Source: Anaeramoeba flamelloides
Lineage: Eukaryota; Metamonada; Anaeramoebidae
Assembly: GCA_027625915.1 (NCBI GenBank)
Contig: JANTQA010000029.1
Coordinates: forward strand, 9,610,001-9,674,000
DNA length: 64,000 bases
Direction of reading: 5' to 3'
Numbering within the stretch: position 1 is the stretch's first letter; each line of letters starts with the position of its first letter. The notes below the pieces were generated by a model. The model did not search any database. It saw only the letters and a program-made list of their open reading frames with translations, and had not been told where the DNA came from. Of the stretch, positions 12,401 through 22,927 are shown piece by piece. A program made the position numbers and the translations under genes.

Positions 12401-13023
12401 AGATAATGAAAAAATTTTTTCAAAAAAAAAAATAAACATTTGCTAATTTTTCACTTTTTAATAACTTCACTTATAATAAACACTATTGGTTAATATAATG
12501 TCTTGTATTAAAAATAATTTTTCAAGATATTTAACAATTTAAGTTGGAAAATTCAATTTTCCAGGTTCTATTAAGATTTTTTTTCAATTTAAGAGTAAAA
12601 AATTTGAATATTATTTTTCTTCTAGCTAAGAGGTAATAATCATATATTTTTACAAGATATTTTAAATTTAATAAAAATATCTTTTAAATTGATGATGAAT
12701 TATTTTGACAATTATGGAATTATTTATTAATATAAATTGAAAAAAATATTTTTTTTTTGATTTTCATTTAGTTTTTTTTAATTTTTGAAATAAACACAAA
12801 ATTTTAATAAATTTTCGGTTTATTTCAAAAAGTAAAAAAAACTCCGTTAGCTTTTCCAGAATTCAAAAATTTTGAGTAAAATCGAAGATTTTTCTCTATT
12901 ATTTTGAATTCTGGAAAAGCTAGGCACTCTACGGACACTTAACGTTAGGTTTTCCAGAATTTTAAAGAATTGTGTAAAATCAAAGAGGTTTTACTCTATT
13001 CTTTTGAATTCTGGAAAATCTAG
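12401..13023 (+). repeat. Family B dispersed element, copy 1
   Basis: About 620 bases similar to 61205-61820 (same orientation) and 20276-20790 (opposite). Shared landmarks in order are TTGCTAATTTTTCAC, TTTTTCAAGATA, AAGTTGGAAAATTCAATTTT, GTAAAAAATTTGAATAT, TTCGGTTTATTTCAAAAAGT and a GTTAG-TTTTCCAGAATTC terminal block. The right end carries two tandem palindromic units (12847-12923 and 12945-13023). Each opens with TTTTCCAGAATT and closes with its reverse complement AATTCTGGAAAA. It is non-coding and its superfamily is unknown. Confidence 0.8.
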
Positions 13024-14065
13024 GCACTCTATAGGATACACAATATTAATCACAAATATTTTTTCTTTATTTCACTTTTATTAGACTAGTACAATGTTTT
13101 CAAAACTATTCGTTATTATTCATCAAAGTAAATATCTCCAAGTTGAATTAAACTATAATTCATTCTTCAGTTTATTTCGAATTTTTTACCCAAAAAATAC
13201 CTTTTTTTCTACACAAGACTTTTAAAAAAGTTATTTATACTAAAAACAATAAATACAATAGTTCCATGGATTAAAAGTTCTGGAATTTTTATTATATTAT
13301 GAATAAACGTTATTATTCAAGAAGAAATTTTAAGTAATGGTGTTTTTTTGTCTAACTTTTTTTTTAACAATTTTGTTTTTTCATGCTAGTGTTGAAAAAA
13401 GAAAAAAACATTTTAGATGTTGAGTTTTTGATAATAAAATGTATTTTCACGATATTAGTAATAAATTTGTGAAAAAATTAAACAATCACATCTAGCTCTA
13501 ATTTGTCACGAAAAATCATTTAAATTGTGATAATTTGAATTAAATCAACAAAAAAAAAAATTATAGTAATACTGTTATTTGAATTCTAAAATGTAAAAAA
13601 GTTTCTTCTTCATTTTCAATTTCCTTTTTCAAATAGAGACTAGAAATTACATCCTTCTTATTTGAGAACTCAATTAAATCAAGGTAAATATAGATAAGGA
13701 AGTGATAATTTTTTTCAATTTAGAATTCGTTTAAAATTATCGAAAATTATAATTTTAAAATTAGATGATAAATATCTCATGGTTTTTACATAGGATTGAG
13801 ACTTTTATAAAGATAGTCCCCTTTTTAAAAATTTGTCAAGTATTTAAAAGGATTGTAAATTATCAAAAGTGTTTAAAAGGTTCGAAAGGCTACAATATTT
13901 TATCAACATCAGGAGAATTTTTCAAGAAAAAAATTTTATAATCTTTTCATTTTTTTATTTTTTACAAAATATAAATTCTTCAGTTAATGTTGTGATCAAG
14001 CAAATAATAATCCAGTTGAGCAATAAACTTGAATATAATAGATGTGTGTTTTTTTTTTTTAACAG

Positions 14066-14470
14066 AGATATTATAGAACCAAAAAGAAGAATGGGTAATT
14101 CGCATTCTCATTTGTAATCAATAAATAACACCCTTTAACCCAAGTTGTGTTTTACTTTCCAATATCAAGATAGGAGGAGAAGAAGAATAGCATAAAGAAA
14201 AAATTTTACCAAAAAATATTAATAATCATCTATAATATTTCTAGGTTATTGAGAAGGTGCTTTAAATGTTATCTGATTGCTTTAATTTTTCATGGAGTAA
14301 AGAAAAGGCTTCAAAACAAGAACTCATACCACAAAGGATGAGTGAAGGGATGGTTGTTTAAGAGGTATGTATATTCAAAGCAATTTATAACACCACAATT
14401 GACCGATAAACTATTTTATTTGCCTTTTTTTATAGGGTTTGTTGATCTAAGGGATAGATAGATATGGCAA
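14066..14470 (+). other. Possible spliced transcript fragment
   Basis: Splice-like signals lie close together. There is a long pyrimidine tract ending AACAG at 14065, followed by an open frame with EPKRRMGNSHSHL ending at a TAA. Further on, GTATGT at 14365 pairs with a pyrimidine-rich TTTTTTTATAG at 14435, bounding a 71-base intron. Just before that donor is a short open frame (MLSDCFNFSWSKEKASK...) that stops at TAA. The pieces do not join into one long frame, so this may be a non-coding RNA, a UTR, or a gene remnant. A Met-Gly start (MGNSHS) could suggest N-myristoylation if it is truly a start. Confidence 0.25.
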
Positions 14471-15472
14471 CCAAACCAAAAGATATAAAATGAAATAATT
14501 AATCCGATCATTGATTGAAGAAAGTGTATTGGTTGTTTCTTTAAAAAAAAATAAATTTCTTCTCAAAGACGCTCTATTTTTTGATCATATAAAAATTTTT
14601 CTTTTTAAAAATATTATTGAATTTGCTCTAAAACCCATCAACTCTTGAATCACCATTGATTTTTTATCAGAATATTTTGGCATTTATTATAATTTTTAGA
14701 CAATTATCATGATTGTATAGAATATCATTTTTTGTGATATTATCAAGATATTATTGATAATTCCATTGTCCACAATATCAAATGATTTGATAAAGATAAT
14801 CACGGTTTCTGAAGCTTTATCGTGATATAACACAGGTATCATCAAATCTTATTTTAAATAAACATGAATATAATTAGAATTAAATGTAAAAGTAAAGCAA
14901 AATAAAATTAAAAACAAATAAAATATTATTGATTATTTTTTTATTTATATTAAACTATATTATTTCATATTATATTAAACTAAATTATGTCAAACTATAA
15001 TAACAGGGATTGTTGATAAAACAGGATGTATTAATTTTTTTTTAATCAATAAAAATGAACACATGCTGTTTCAAAAAACATAACTATTAAAATATTTTTT
15101 AAAAAAAAAAATATTTCGTTTTATTTGAATTTATAAAAAAATATACATTATAAAGCCAAATAATAAAATTAAATAAATTTTAAATAGAGGAGGGTAAAAA
15201 TGGGAATTTAAAGAAAAAAAAAAAAAAAGGGAATTAAACTCCCAAATAAAACTATCTTGAAATTTTTTGATTGTTGTGTTTGTTTGTTTGTTTTTTTGGA
15301 TAAGTCGGAGAGATTAATAAAAACTCTTCAAATTTTTTTTATCAACCCCATCTGATCAAAAGAAGAATAAATCAAATTCTGATCAAATTCCCCTCTTTCC
15401 GTGTGTTGTGTTGGCTAATAATATCAATAAACCCGTATATGAGCAAAAACATTCAAAAAAAAACAAATATTT

Positions 15473-16966
15473 TTAAAACCAATCCAATTTCATATTTAAT
15501 TTGGTTTTTTTTTCCTTATTTGCTAAGGTTCGTTTTTTTTTTGGGTTTAATGATAAATTAGGTTTGCAGCATTGGGAAAGATTAGGGTTTTGAAATATTT
15601 TCTTAAATGGTAATTGTTTACAAATGTTTTGTTCGGTGAAAGTGGTTCTGGAAATGTAGTCATTGGAAATAGAATTCCAATAGTTGCCACAGTTTAGGTT
15701 ATGTGAGACGATCATTTTCTTGACAATTCTTAACTTGTTCCCTCGGTTGTTGCAATATAAATTTAAAGGGTTGTTATCAAAATCAAGGTTGACGCACTCC
15801 GAGTATTGCCTTGCTGGCCCGTTAGGATCTGCCAAATCGTTTGTTAATAATAAACAGGAAAGCATGAATTTGGATTTGCCTAATTTGAGCAAGTGGCTTT
15901 TGTAAAAATGTTGTTGATCTTCTTGATTAAAAAAGAATGATAGCTTGTCAATAAACCTTTTGTCGAACCAATACATCAATGTTTGGAATGTAAAAATTTT
16001 CTCGTAAATCTTTTCCAGTTCCAATTTAAGCTCGTTGGTTTTGAGTTCGTCAATAACTCCCCTGTTGTCCTTTAGTCCCGTGTTTTGGTTTAGTTTGCTT
16101 AATTGTTTGAGTACCGAATCGAATCTTAAAGAGATTTCTGGTGCATTTGGTAAATATGACAAGGACAAAACGCCAACCATGATTTCTAAAACAAATTCAG
16201 TAAAGGTCCTTCTTGAGTTTGACAATAAGTACTTTAACTGATCTTGGAACTTTGCAATTTCGGATGTGTTTGCTCCAAACACTTGCCCGATTTGCTCGGC
16301 AAATTTCTTCGAATAGGGACTGATGGCCTTTTGTGGTGCTCCGCCTACGATCACCCACAACTGGCCTATCAATAGCTTGAAAACTTCTCTTCCTGTTTCG
16401 ACCAAATAAGTGTTGTCTTTTGGGATGCTCAGCTGGTTTCTGTTGCGTTGCCTGTAGCGTCTTTTGCGATGGTTGATTGGTTTTTTGATTTTCTTTTGGA
16501 TTGTGAATTTGTTGTTTTTTGTTGTGGTCTTTTGCGTTGGTTGGGTATCTTGGTTCGGTATTTGCTCAACTTTTTTAAGATTGTTTCTTTGTTTTTGTTG
16601 TTTTTCTTGTTTTTGTGTTTTGGGATCGTATTTTTCTTTTTCGTTTTCGTTTTCATTTTCGTTTTCGTTTTTTATTATAGTGTTGCTGTTGCTTAGTGAT
16701 TTTGGTTCTTGTTCTAATTCAGAGTTTGCTGTTGTTGAATTTGTTGTTGTTGGGTTTGGATGTTCTTGAAACAATTCAAAAGCACTGTCGCTATTGCTCT
16801 GAAAATTTGTAAACTCAAGAACAGGATTGGTTTGTAAAGAGTTCTCAAAATCACTAAAGTTGTTAAATGATGTTTCAATAAAAAATGGATCATTTGAATT
16901 CTCTTCTAAATTGAACATTTTGAAATTGGTACCTAATTGCGATTCATACTCTGTTAAAAAATCCAT
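15473..16966 (-). CDS. Uncharacterised low-complexity N-terminus plus globular C-terminal domain protein
   Basis: One frame of 497 residues. Residues 1-190 are Asn/Ser/Gln/Glu-rich with an (EN)n run and end in strongly basic clusters (KKIKKPINHRKRRYRQRNRN) that look like a nuclear localisation signal. Residues about 195-330 are hydrophobic and helical, with VETGREVFKLLIGQLWV, a GGAP turn and FTEFVLEIMVGVLSLSYLP. A Cys-containing tail (NLYCNNRG, SHNLNCGNYW, QCCKP) and a lysine-rich end follow. I recognise no family; a nuclear, perhaps transcription-related, role is inference from the basic region only. A Gln-rich open frame at 16944-17174 overlaps the start out of phase at another six-T run (plus-strand A run 16956-16961), so the true N-terminus could be longer. 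Confidence 0.75.
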   Translation of the reverse strand: MDFLTEYESQLGTNFKMFNLEENSNDPFFIETSFNNFSDFENSLQTNPVLEFTNFQSNSDSAFELFQEHPNPTTTNSTTANSELEQEPKSLSNSNTIIKNENENENENEKEKYDPKTQKQEKQQKQRNNLKKVEQIPNQDTQPTQKTTTKNNKFTIQKKIKKPINHRKRRYRQRNRNQLSIPKDNTYLVETGREVFKLLIGQLWVIVGGAPQKAISPYSKKFAEQIGQVFGANTSEIAKFQDQLKYLLSNSRRTFTEFVLEIMVGVLSLSYLPNAPEISLRFDSVLKQLSKLNQNTGLKDNRGVIDELKTNELKLELEKIYEKIFTFQTLMYWFDKRFIDKLSFFFNQEDQQHFYKSHLLKLGKSKFMLSCLLLTNDLADPNGPARQYSECVNLDFDNNPLNLYCNNRGNKLRIVKKMIVSHNLNCGNYWNSISNDYISRTTFTEQNICKQLPFKKIFQNPNLSQCCKPNLSLNPKKKRTLANKEKKTKLNMKLDWF

Positions 16967-19018
16967 GTGTTGTTGGAAAATTCTCGTTTTGTTGAAAGTA
17001 TTGTTGATGTTTTTGTGGTTGGAGTGTTTGTTGTGATTTCTTTAATGGTAGGGTTTTGTTCAAATGTTTATCCTCTGGTTTGTGAAATTGGTTTTTTGGT
17101 TTGATAAAAGTAATTTTTTCAAGTGGTAAAAGAAAAAAAAGTGAATATTTTTTTTTTGAAAGGCTCAAAGTCATTTTATTTCAGAAAGATATTTTCAACT
17201 GGTTGTTAGTAAAGAAGAGAAGTTGAAAAGTTAATTGTTTAATACTTTGTACTTTTAAAAGAATTTCTTTTTTCTTTCTGGAAAATTGGATTTTGTTTTT
17301 GAAATTTTAGATACTTGCTTATCAAAACAAATTAAAAGAATTCTTGAGTAAAAATCCCCCCCATTTCCCAAAAATTAATCCTAACATTTTCAAGACTCAG
17401 GTTTTTCAATCTTAAAAAGTAAAAAATACAATCAAAAAATTAATACCTTTAGTTTTACCTCCTTAAGTGACGGGTTTTTGATTTCTAATTTGTGGTTGTC
17501 CTATAAAACGTAATTCTGTAATTCAAAATTTTTTTTTGGTTTTGAAAGAAAAAGGATTTAATCCAAAATTTTATTTATTTTGTTTGAAGATTTGAGATCA
17601 AATGTTTTTTAAGAACCAAACAATTTATGCAATTGTTTCCCTTTCTGATGGTGGGGGGGGGGGGTATGGAGAAACCCAAACAATTCCTAAATTGTCTACT
17701 CACAATCTCAGAAATTTTAAAATCAAATCCTTTTTTTGAAAATGTTAACAAAAAAAAAGAAATACAATAAGTTTGGGTTTTTTTGTTTTAGTTGTCAAAA
17801 TACACAGGATCTGAATTTAATAAGATTCTACATCTTGGTTTGCACAGAAAAAGTTTTCACTAACTTTTTTTTCTGTTTACCAAACTGCAAGATCTTGGTA
17901 CAAAATTAAAAACTAACTATTGCGATAAATTCTAAATGAAAGTAGTATTTATTTCACTTCACCTTAGTAAAGCGTGTTTTCTATCACGAGGATATATCAG
18001 TTGGGTACGTTTAGGGAAATGTTAACATTTGAAAGTAAAAAAATCGCTTTCTGTAATTGCAAATCAAAAAAGTGTATTAAAAGAGAAAATGTCGTTTAGA
18101 AAAAAATGATTTCAAAAGTCAGTCAAAAGTATTTATCAATTTTAAACAAACACCTCCTTACGTGTTCCTAAGAAGAGATTTTGTCTCTTTCATGGAGATT
18201 AAAATTTATTCTTTGAAATCATTTCATTTCAAATCCCAATTTTCTATCTTGGAGTAAAAATTTTAACAAAAATCAAGAATCATTGTCTTAATAAAGACAG
18301 ATCTTTTCTCTCAGTTTACAAAGAGTTTCTTGACAACTTTTTGAAATCAATTGACTCAAAATTATATAATTGGGTATGATCTTTTCACTCTTTTCCAAAC
18401 CAATTATAATTTATTGAATTAGTAATTTCAGATCCTTCAAAAATCTTCAAAACGGAACTCACTATAAGGTTAAACTTAGAATTGGGATTTTTTTGTTTTT
18501 CAAATTTGCTTTGTTATTTTTTTATGTTTCTTTTCTTTTTGGTGTTGTTTTTAAAGAATCCTTATTCGTCTTCGTTTTTTCTTGACAATTTTGTTATGAA
18601 ACAGAAAGTTGTTTTACTTTGGGATACTGTTTTTTAAAATTTGAAACACCAAAAATTTCAACGGATTATCTTTTTTCAATAAATAAACACTTTCTTTCAT
18701 TTCAGATTTTAAGTCCATCATAAACATTACATAAACAGAAACACACAAACAAAATCAAGATCGTAATGTGGTGTCTATTTCTTTTATGTAATTACAATTT
18801 ATTTAATTGAATTAGAAAAATAGGGAAAAATTTTTTCCTCTTTATGACAATTAAAACCATTACAAACAGTATTAGCCATTATTTTAATAGTTTAAAAGGG
18901 GTTTCGTTGTCCTTTTTCTTCAATACCCATTCTCTTATTTCATCAACTTTCAAAAAACCCAATCATTTTTTGATTTTTGTTTACACTTTCGAAAATATCC
19001 AACAAAACCCAACCAAAC
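16967..19018. other. Intergenic region between divergent genes
   Basis: It separates the minus-strand gene ending its 5' side at 16966 from the plus-strand small gene at 19019, so it should hold two divergent promoters. Composition is less extreme than in other gaps. I find no convincing exon. It contains a 12-base G run at 17653-17664. The base order just before 19019 (ACAAAACCCAACCAAAC) is an A/C-rich leader much like that before the FAM91 gene. Confidence 0.5.
17653..17664 (+). repeat. Run of 12 G
   Basis: An unbroken G12 lies within GGTG12TATGG, which is rare in such AT-rich DNA. The only comparable run seen is C9 at 54773-54781. Confidence 0.95.
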
Positions 19019-19231
19019 ATGACTGAAAATAAAGAAAACAATGACAAAGAAATTGAGAAATTGACTTGTCAAGAGACGATCACAAAATTGGAAATGTACC
19101 AAACACAACTTGAGAAAATGAATACAAAGTCCAAATTAATGAATTTCATTAGTGTATTCATTCTTCTCTTTCTCATCGTTTTTTTCTTCTTGTACCCAAA
19201 GATTAAAGAACAAAAATATGGCCACCAATAA
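19019..19231 (+). CDS. Small predicted tail-anchored membrane protein
   Basis: A 70-residue frame from MTENKENNDKEIEKL. An in-frame Met 14 codons upstream would add MFTLSKISNKTQPN, but the chosen start follows an A/C-rich leader and gives a polar N-terminus. Residues 8-38 are charged and heptad-like (IEKLTCQETITKLEMYQTQLEKM), suggesting a short coiled coil. Residues about 42-62 are one strong hydrophobic segment (LMNFISVFILLFLIVFFFLY). The tail is KIKEQKYGHQ. This layout (cytosolic coil, single C-terminal membrane segment, short basic tail) is that of tail-anchored proteins of the ER, Golgi or mitochondrial outer membrane. I recognise no family. Confidence 0.6.
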   Translation: MTENKENNDKEIEKLTCQETITKLEMYQTQLEKMNTKSKLMNFISVFILLFLIVFFFLYPKIKEQKYGHQ

Positions 19232-20275
19232 GAAGCAAAGATTTGATCTCTACTATAAATAAATAAATAAAAAAACAATTCCCCAACTTAAATGATAAAA
19301 AGAATAATCAATCCAACCAAAACAATTACAAAGATCTTTTTTTTTTTTTTTTTGGTTTTTTCTCTTTTAATTTCGAATTGTTTCTGTTTCAAAGAAACAC
19401 ACTTAATTGTTTAATATTTTTGGAACAATCAGAAAAAAAAAAAACAAATACTTTTCATTTGTTTTTTTTTTCTGTTTGATTTTCAAAAAGAGAACAAACT
19501 TTGGTTGAATGTTTGTAAACAGGGTTTTTTTGTTGATTATTTCGTCAGAAATAAAACCATTAATTTTCTTTTTAATAATTCTTTTTCCCTTATTTATCAC
19601 TTTTACAAACCAAACAAAGAAACAAAAAGATTTTCTTGACTTATTGTTTGAATATTAAATCCAAGATCTTTCCAACCCACAAAAACGATCTGTAATTTCT
19701 TTCTTTTTCCAAAATAAATTGGATCAACGATTTTTCTTTTTCTTTTTTTTCATTTTTGATTCAAAACAATTTTTAAACACAAAACGAAATTTCTATTTAA
19801 CTACAATTGATTGTTTGAAAATCAGAAGATCAATGACTTTAATGAGAAAAATATTTAAGGGGGTATTGCCAAATTTGAATTTTTTTCAATTTTATTCTTT
19901 ACAACACAATAGTATGAAAAAATAAAATTGAAAAAAAAAAGTTAGACAAAACGACAACTTCATTTATCATTTCACCCTTGTTAATCTGGTTTATTCACAA
20001 TATAATCAAGATTCCAGTCCTAAAAAATCTTGAGGATGTTGTATTTATTGTTGTTAATAGTACTACGATTTTTAAAAGTCTCTAGTCTAGAAAAAAAAGG
20101 TCTATTTTGTGGTAAAAATTTTTAAATGGATATGACAATGAATTTTCTTTAAATTCAACTTTAGGATATTTTTTTGAAGAGATAATAACTAATAGTTTTG
20201 AAAATACTCTACTCATTTTAAAAAAACTCAAATACAGGAAAAATATTAACTGATGATAAATATTGATGGTGTACT

Positions 20276-20790
20276 AGGTTTTCCAGAATTCAAAAAAATT
20301 GAGAAAAATCTTTGATTTTACTCTATTCTTTCAAATTCTGGAAAACCTAACGAAAAGTGTCCTAGGTTTTTTTTACTTTTTGAAATAAACCGAAAATTTA
20401 AGAAATTTTCTTTTTTTTTTCTTAAATTAAAAAAAACCTAACGGAAAATCAAAGAAAAAATATTTTTTCCAATTTAAAACAACAAACACTTCTTTAATCG
20501 TCAAAATGATTCGTTCCCTATTAGAAATATATTCATCAGATTTAAAATACTTTTAAAGTATAATAAAATGACCTCTTATCTGTTTAGAAAAAAGTTTTCA
20601 ATTTTTTTACTATTAAATTGAAAAAAAATATTACTGGGAAATTGGATTTTCCAACTTAAATTGTAAAATATCTTTAAAAATATTTTTTGATCAAAGATCC
20701 TTTATTAATCAATAGTTTATATTCTAATCGGAGGTAGTAAAAAGGGTACAATTAGCAAATATTTAATTTTTTTTTGAAAAAAATTTTTCT
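20276..20790 (-). repeat. Family B dispersed element, copy 2 (reversed)
   Basis: In reverse complement it follows copy 1 and copy 3: ATTTGCTAATT, then TAAGTTGGAAAATCCAATTT, then TTTTCCGTTAGGTTTTTTTTAA, TTCGGTTTATTTCAAAAAGT and CCTAGGACACTTTTCGTTAG. It ends in the palindromic unit with TTTTCCAGAATT at 20281-20292 and AAATTCTGGAAAA near 20333-20345. Mismatches to the other copies are scattered. Confidence 0.8.
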
Positions 20791-20798
20791 TGATTGTG

Positions 20799-21000
20799 CA
20801 GTCCCAACTCTACATTGAAAATTTCGAAAGACCTAGAAATTGGTTTTCTATTTCAAAAAATTATACTGCGTGATAAACCATAAAATGGTTCCGAAAGTTT
20901 ACCATAAAATGTAAACCTTGTGTAGACATCCCAAAACTACCATAAAATCTACGATAAACAGAAAAATCATTTTCAATCTCATACTTTATTTTAGATGACA
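20799..21000 (+). repeat. Family D end fragments
   Basis: Two pieces resemble the terminal sequence of family D elements (see 51204-51723). One starts CAGTCCCAACTCTACATTGAAA at 20799. The second starts near 20926 with GACATCCCAAAACTACCATAAA, followed by ATCTACGATAAACAGAAAA. Both point the same way, so this is a rearranged or nested remnant rather than one whole element. Confidence 0.5.
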
Positions 21001-21060
21001 AACTTTTATGGTTGTGCGATTGCCAATGACAAATTCTTGTAATTTTATAATATACCAAAA

Positions 21061-21568
21061 ATTTCGGGAAAATTATTAAATATCAAAATTGGTCAAATTC
21101 TCATTTTTTTCAAAATAGCCAATCCAATTGAAATATATAGGCTGTAGTTATATTTAAAAACTACTTTACGGGTATGTTAAGGTATGCTAGGGCAAGTTGG
21201 AGCATGTTAGAGCAGGCTTGTATGATATGTTTGGGGATTTTGTAAATTTTAAAATAATTAAGAGACCAATTAAACTTCTACAACTCGTTTTAAGGGTAAA
21301 AAAATTTCCATATAACTTTTTGTATTAGAATTGGGGTTGGAACAAATTTTTAAAAATATTTAGTTTGATGAATTCAAGATTTTAAATTTTCTATAATTTA
21401 GGTAATAAAATACTACCAATTGTAAAATAATCTTATTGATTTTTCTTAACATACGATTATAAAAAACCATTAAAAACTTTCAGACCTATGATAATAATTA
21501 AGAAAATCCCCAAAAATAAGAAAAAAATTCAATTTGTACTATTTTTAAATTGAATAATATACCCAAAA
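21061..21568 (+). repeat. Family C element with inverted ends, copy 1
   Basis: About 500 bases matching 38823-39371 in the opposite orientation. Left end TTATTAAATATCAAAATTGG; right end in reverse complement TATATTATTCAATTT. Inside are shared blocks GTTAAGGTATGCTAG, ATGTTAGAGCA, AAATATTTAGT, TAAAACACTACCAAT-like and AAAAAACCATTAAAAAC. No coding frame. It looks like a non-autonomous DNA transposon. Confidence 0.8.
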
Positions 21569-22114
21569 TTACTAAAAAAGAAAAAATTAAAATTTGAATT
21601 TTTCAATACAAAATTTTTGATGGCAAACAATTTATTTTAAAATTTTCAATTTTTTCCAAATCACCAATATACGATTGTTTAGAAATTAGAGAAAACATAA
21701 CATTTATATTAGAATCAAGATTCAGAAACAAAATACCTGGGCAAACCATAAATTTCGAAAAAAATAGAATGTTAAAAAAAACTTTTCGACCACTTGTATA
21801 AGAATTTTCCTTGTAAAAATTTTCACAATTTCTTTGGAAAATCAAAATTATTGACAATAAGAGTTTTCGAATAGTAAATATATTTATTTTAAAAGAAATT
21901 ACAAAGTATCACCATTATTAATTCTAATTTGAATTTTCAACTTTTTTTTTTAAATTGACTTTTTCAAAAAAAATACAAAGGAAGGAAAAAAACTGAAAAA
22001 AAATATAAAAAGGTATAAAAAATAAAAAAAACAAAAATTCAAAATTGGAAAAAATGACATTGATCTTAAAATTGAAAATTTATTTTGAGAATAATACTGA
22101 ATAAAAATCATTTA

Positions 22115-22313
22115 CAGTCAGTTTCACTTTTAAGACACAAACTTTCTGCGAAATTTAAGGCACAAAAAAAATCTCAAATTAAAGCACAATTTTTTGGAAT
22201 TTTAATTTTCACAAATTATTTTACTAGAATTTGAATTTTGTGCCTTAATTTGAGATTTTTTTTTGTGCCTTAAATTTCGTTGAAAGTTTGTGTCTTAAAA
22301 GTGAAACTGACTG
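22115..22313. repeat. Family A MITE, youngest and best copy
   Basis: A 199-base element flanked by TA on both sides (22113-22114 and 22314-22315). The left arm begins CAGTCAGTTTCACTTTTAAG and the right arm ends with its exact reverse complement. The arms stay nearly identical for about 70 bases (ACACAAACTTTC, AAATTTAAGGCACAAAAAAA, TCTCAAATTAA). The TA flanks and CAG termini are typical of Tc1/mariner-type MITEs. There is no transposase; an autonomous partner would lie elsewhere. Confidence 0.92.
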
Positions 22314-22631
22314 TATTTTGTTTGATTTCTTCAATAAAACTATACTTATCCAACTAAAAAATCGTTAAATATTTATATACTATTTTAAATAGGTTTTATT
22401 TTTTATTTCAAAATTTTATTTAATATAAAATATTTCAAATTATATTAAAATATTCTTATCGAATTCATTTCTAATTTTATTCTCTATTTAAAGAGCAAAG
22501 ATAAATCAGATTTTCTTTATTTAATAAAAAAATGTAAAACTTTGATTTTTTTCTGAAATATTTTGGCCTTATAAAAAATGATGTTGGATGAACTGATTTA
22601 TTATTTATTTCTAAAAATCAAAAAAACTACC

Positions 22632-22710
22632 ATGATATTTTTCAGAATTGAAAAGAATTGAATAAAATTTTTGATTTTACATTATTATTATGAATTCTGG
22701 AAAGGATAGG
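22632..22710 (+). repeat. Solo family B terminal palindromic unit
   Basis: About 80 bases from TTTTTCAGAATTGAAAAG to GAATTCTGGAAAGGATAGG, matching the palindromic unit at the right end of family B copies, including the following GGCACT(C/A) stretch. It stands alone, which suggests the unit can move or survive by itself. Confidence 0.7.
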
Positions 22711-22732
22711 CACTAGATGACACTTTACATTA

Positions 22733-22927
22733 CAGCCAGTATCACTTTTAAGACATAAAATAACAACAAAATTTAAGCAACAATTTAAATATCAAATTAA
22801 GTTACAAATTTCAAATTCTAGGATAATAATCTGAGAAAAAAAAATTCGTCAAAATGTGTACCTATAATTAAAATATTTTTGTTTCTCAAATTTCGTTGAA
22901 AGTTTGCGTTTTAAATGTGGGACTATC
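22733..22927. repeat. Family A MITE, diverged copy
   Basis: Begins TACAGCCAGTATCACTTTTAAGAC and ends, in reverse complement, GATAGTCCCACATTTAAAACG. Internal blocks AAATTTCGTTGAAAGTTTG match the young copy at 22115-22313. The left arm is much altered. It lies only about 420 bases from the young copy and beside a family B unit. Confidence 0.8.

Larger units (their letters stand above)
12043..15472. other. Stretch without a secure gene
   Basis: Left part is the 5' flank of the coiled-coil gene. A family B repeat fills about 12401-13023. A possible spliced transcript lies at 14066-14470. The rest, including 14480-15470, is AT-rich sequence in which I see nothing else, apart from a run of related TTAAACTA(T/A)ATTA words near 14948-15000. 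Confidence 0.5.

Noticed and set aside
13869-14117. An 82-codon plus-strand frame ending MGNSHSHL
   Set aside because: It runs through a T-rich acceptor tract and is better read as intron plus a short downstream exon; only the last part is kept as a candidate.
20861-21058. A 65-codon minus-strand frame
   Set aside because: It overlaps family D end fragments and has no protein-like features.
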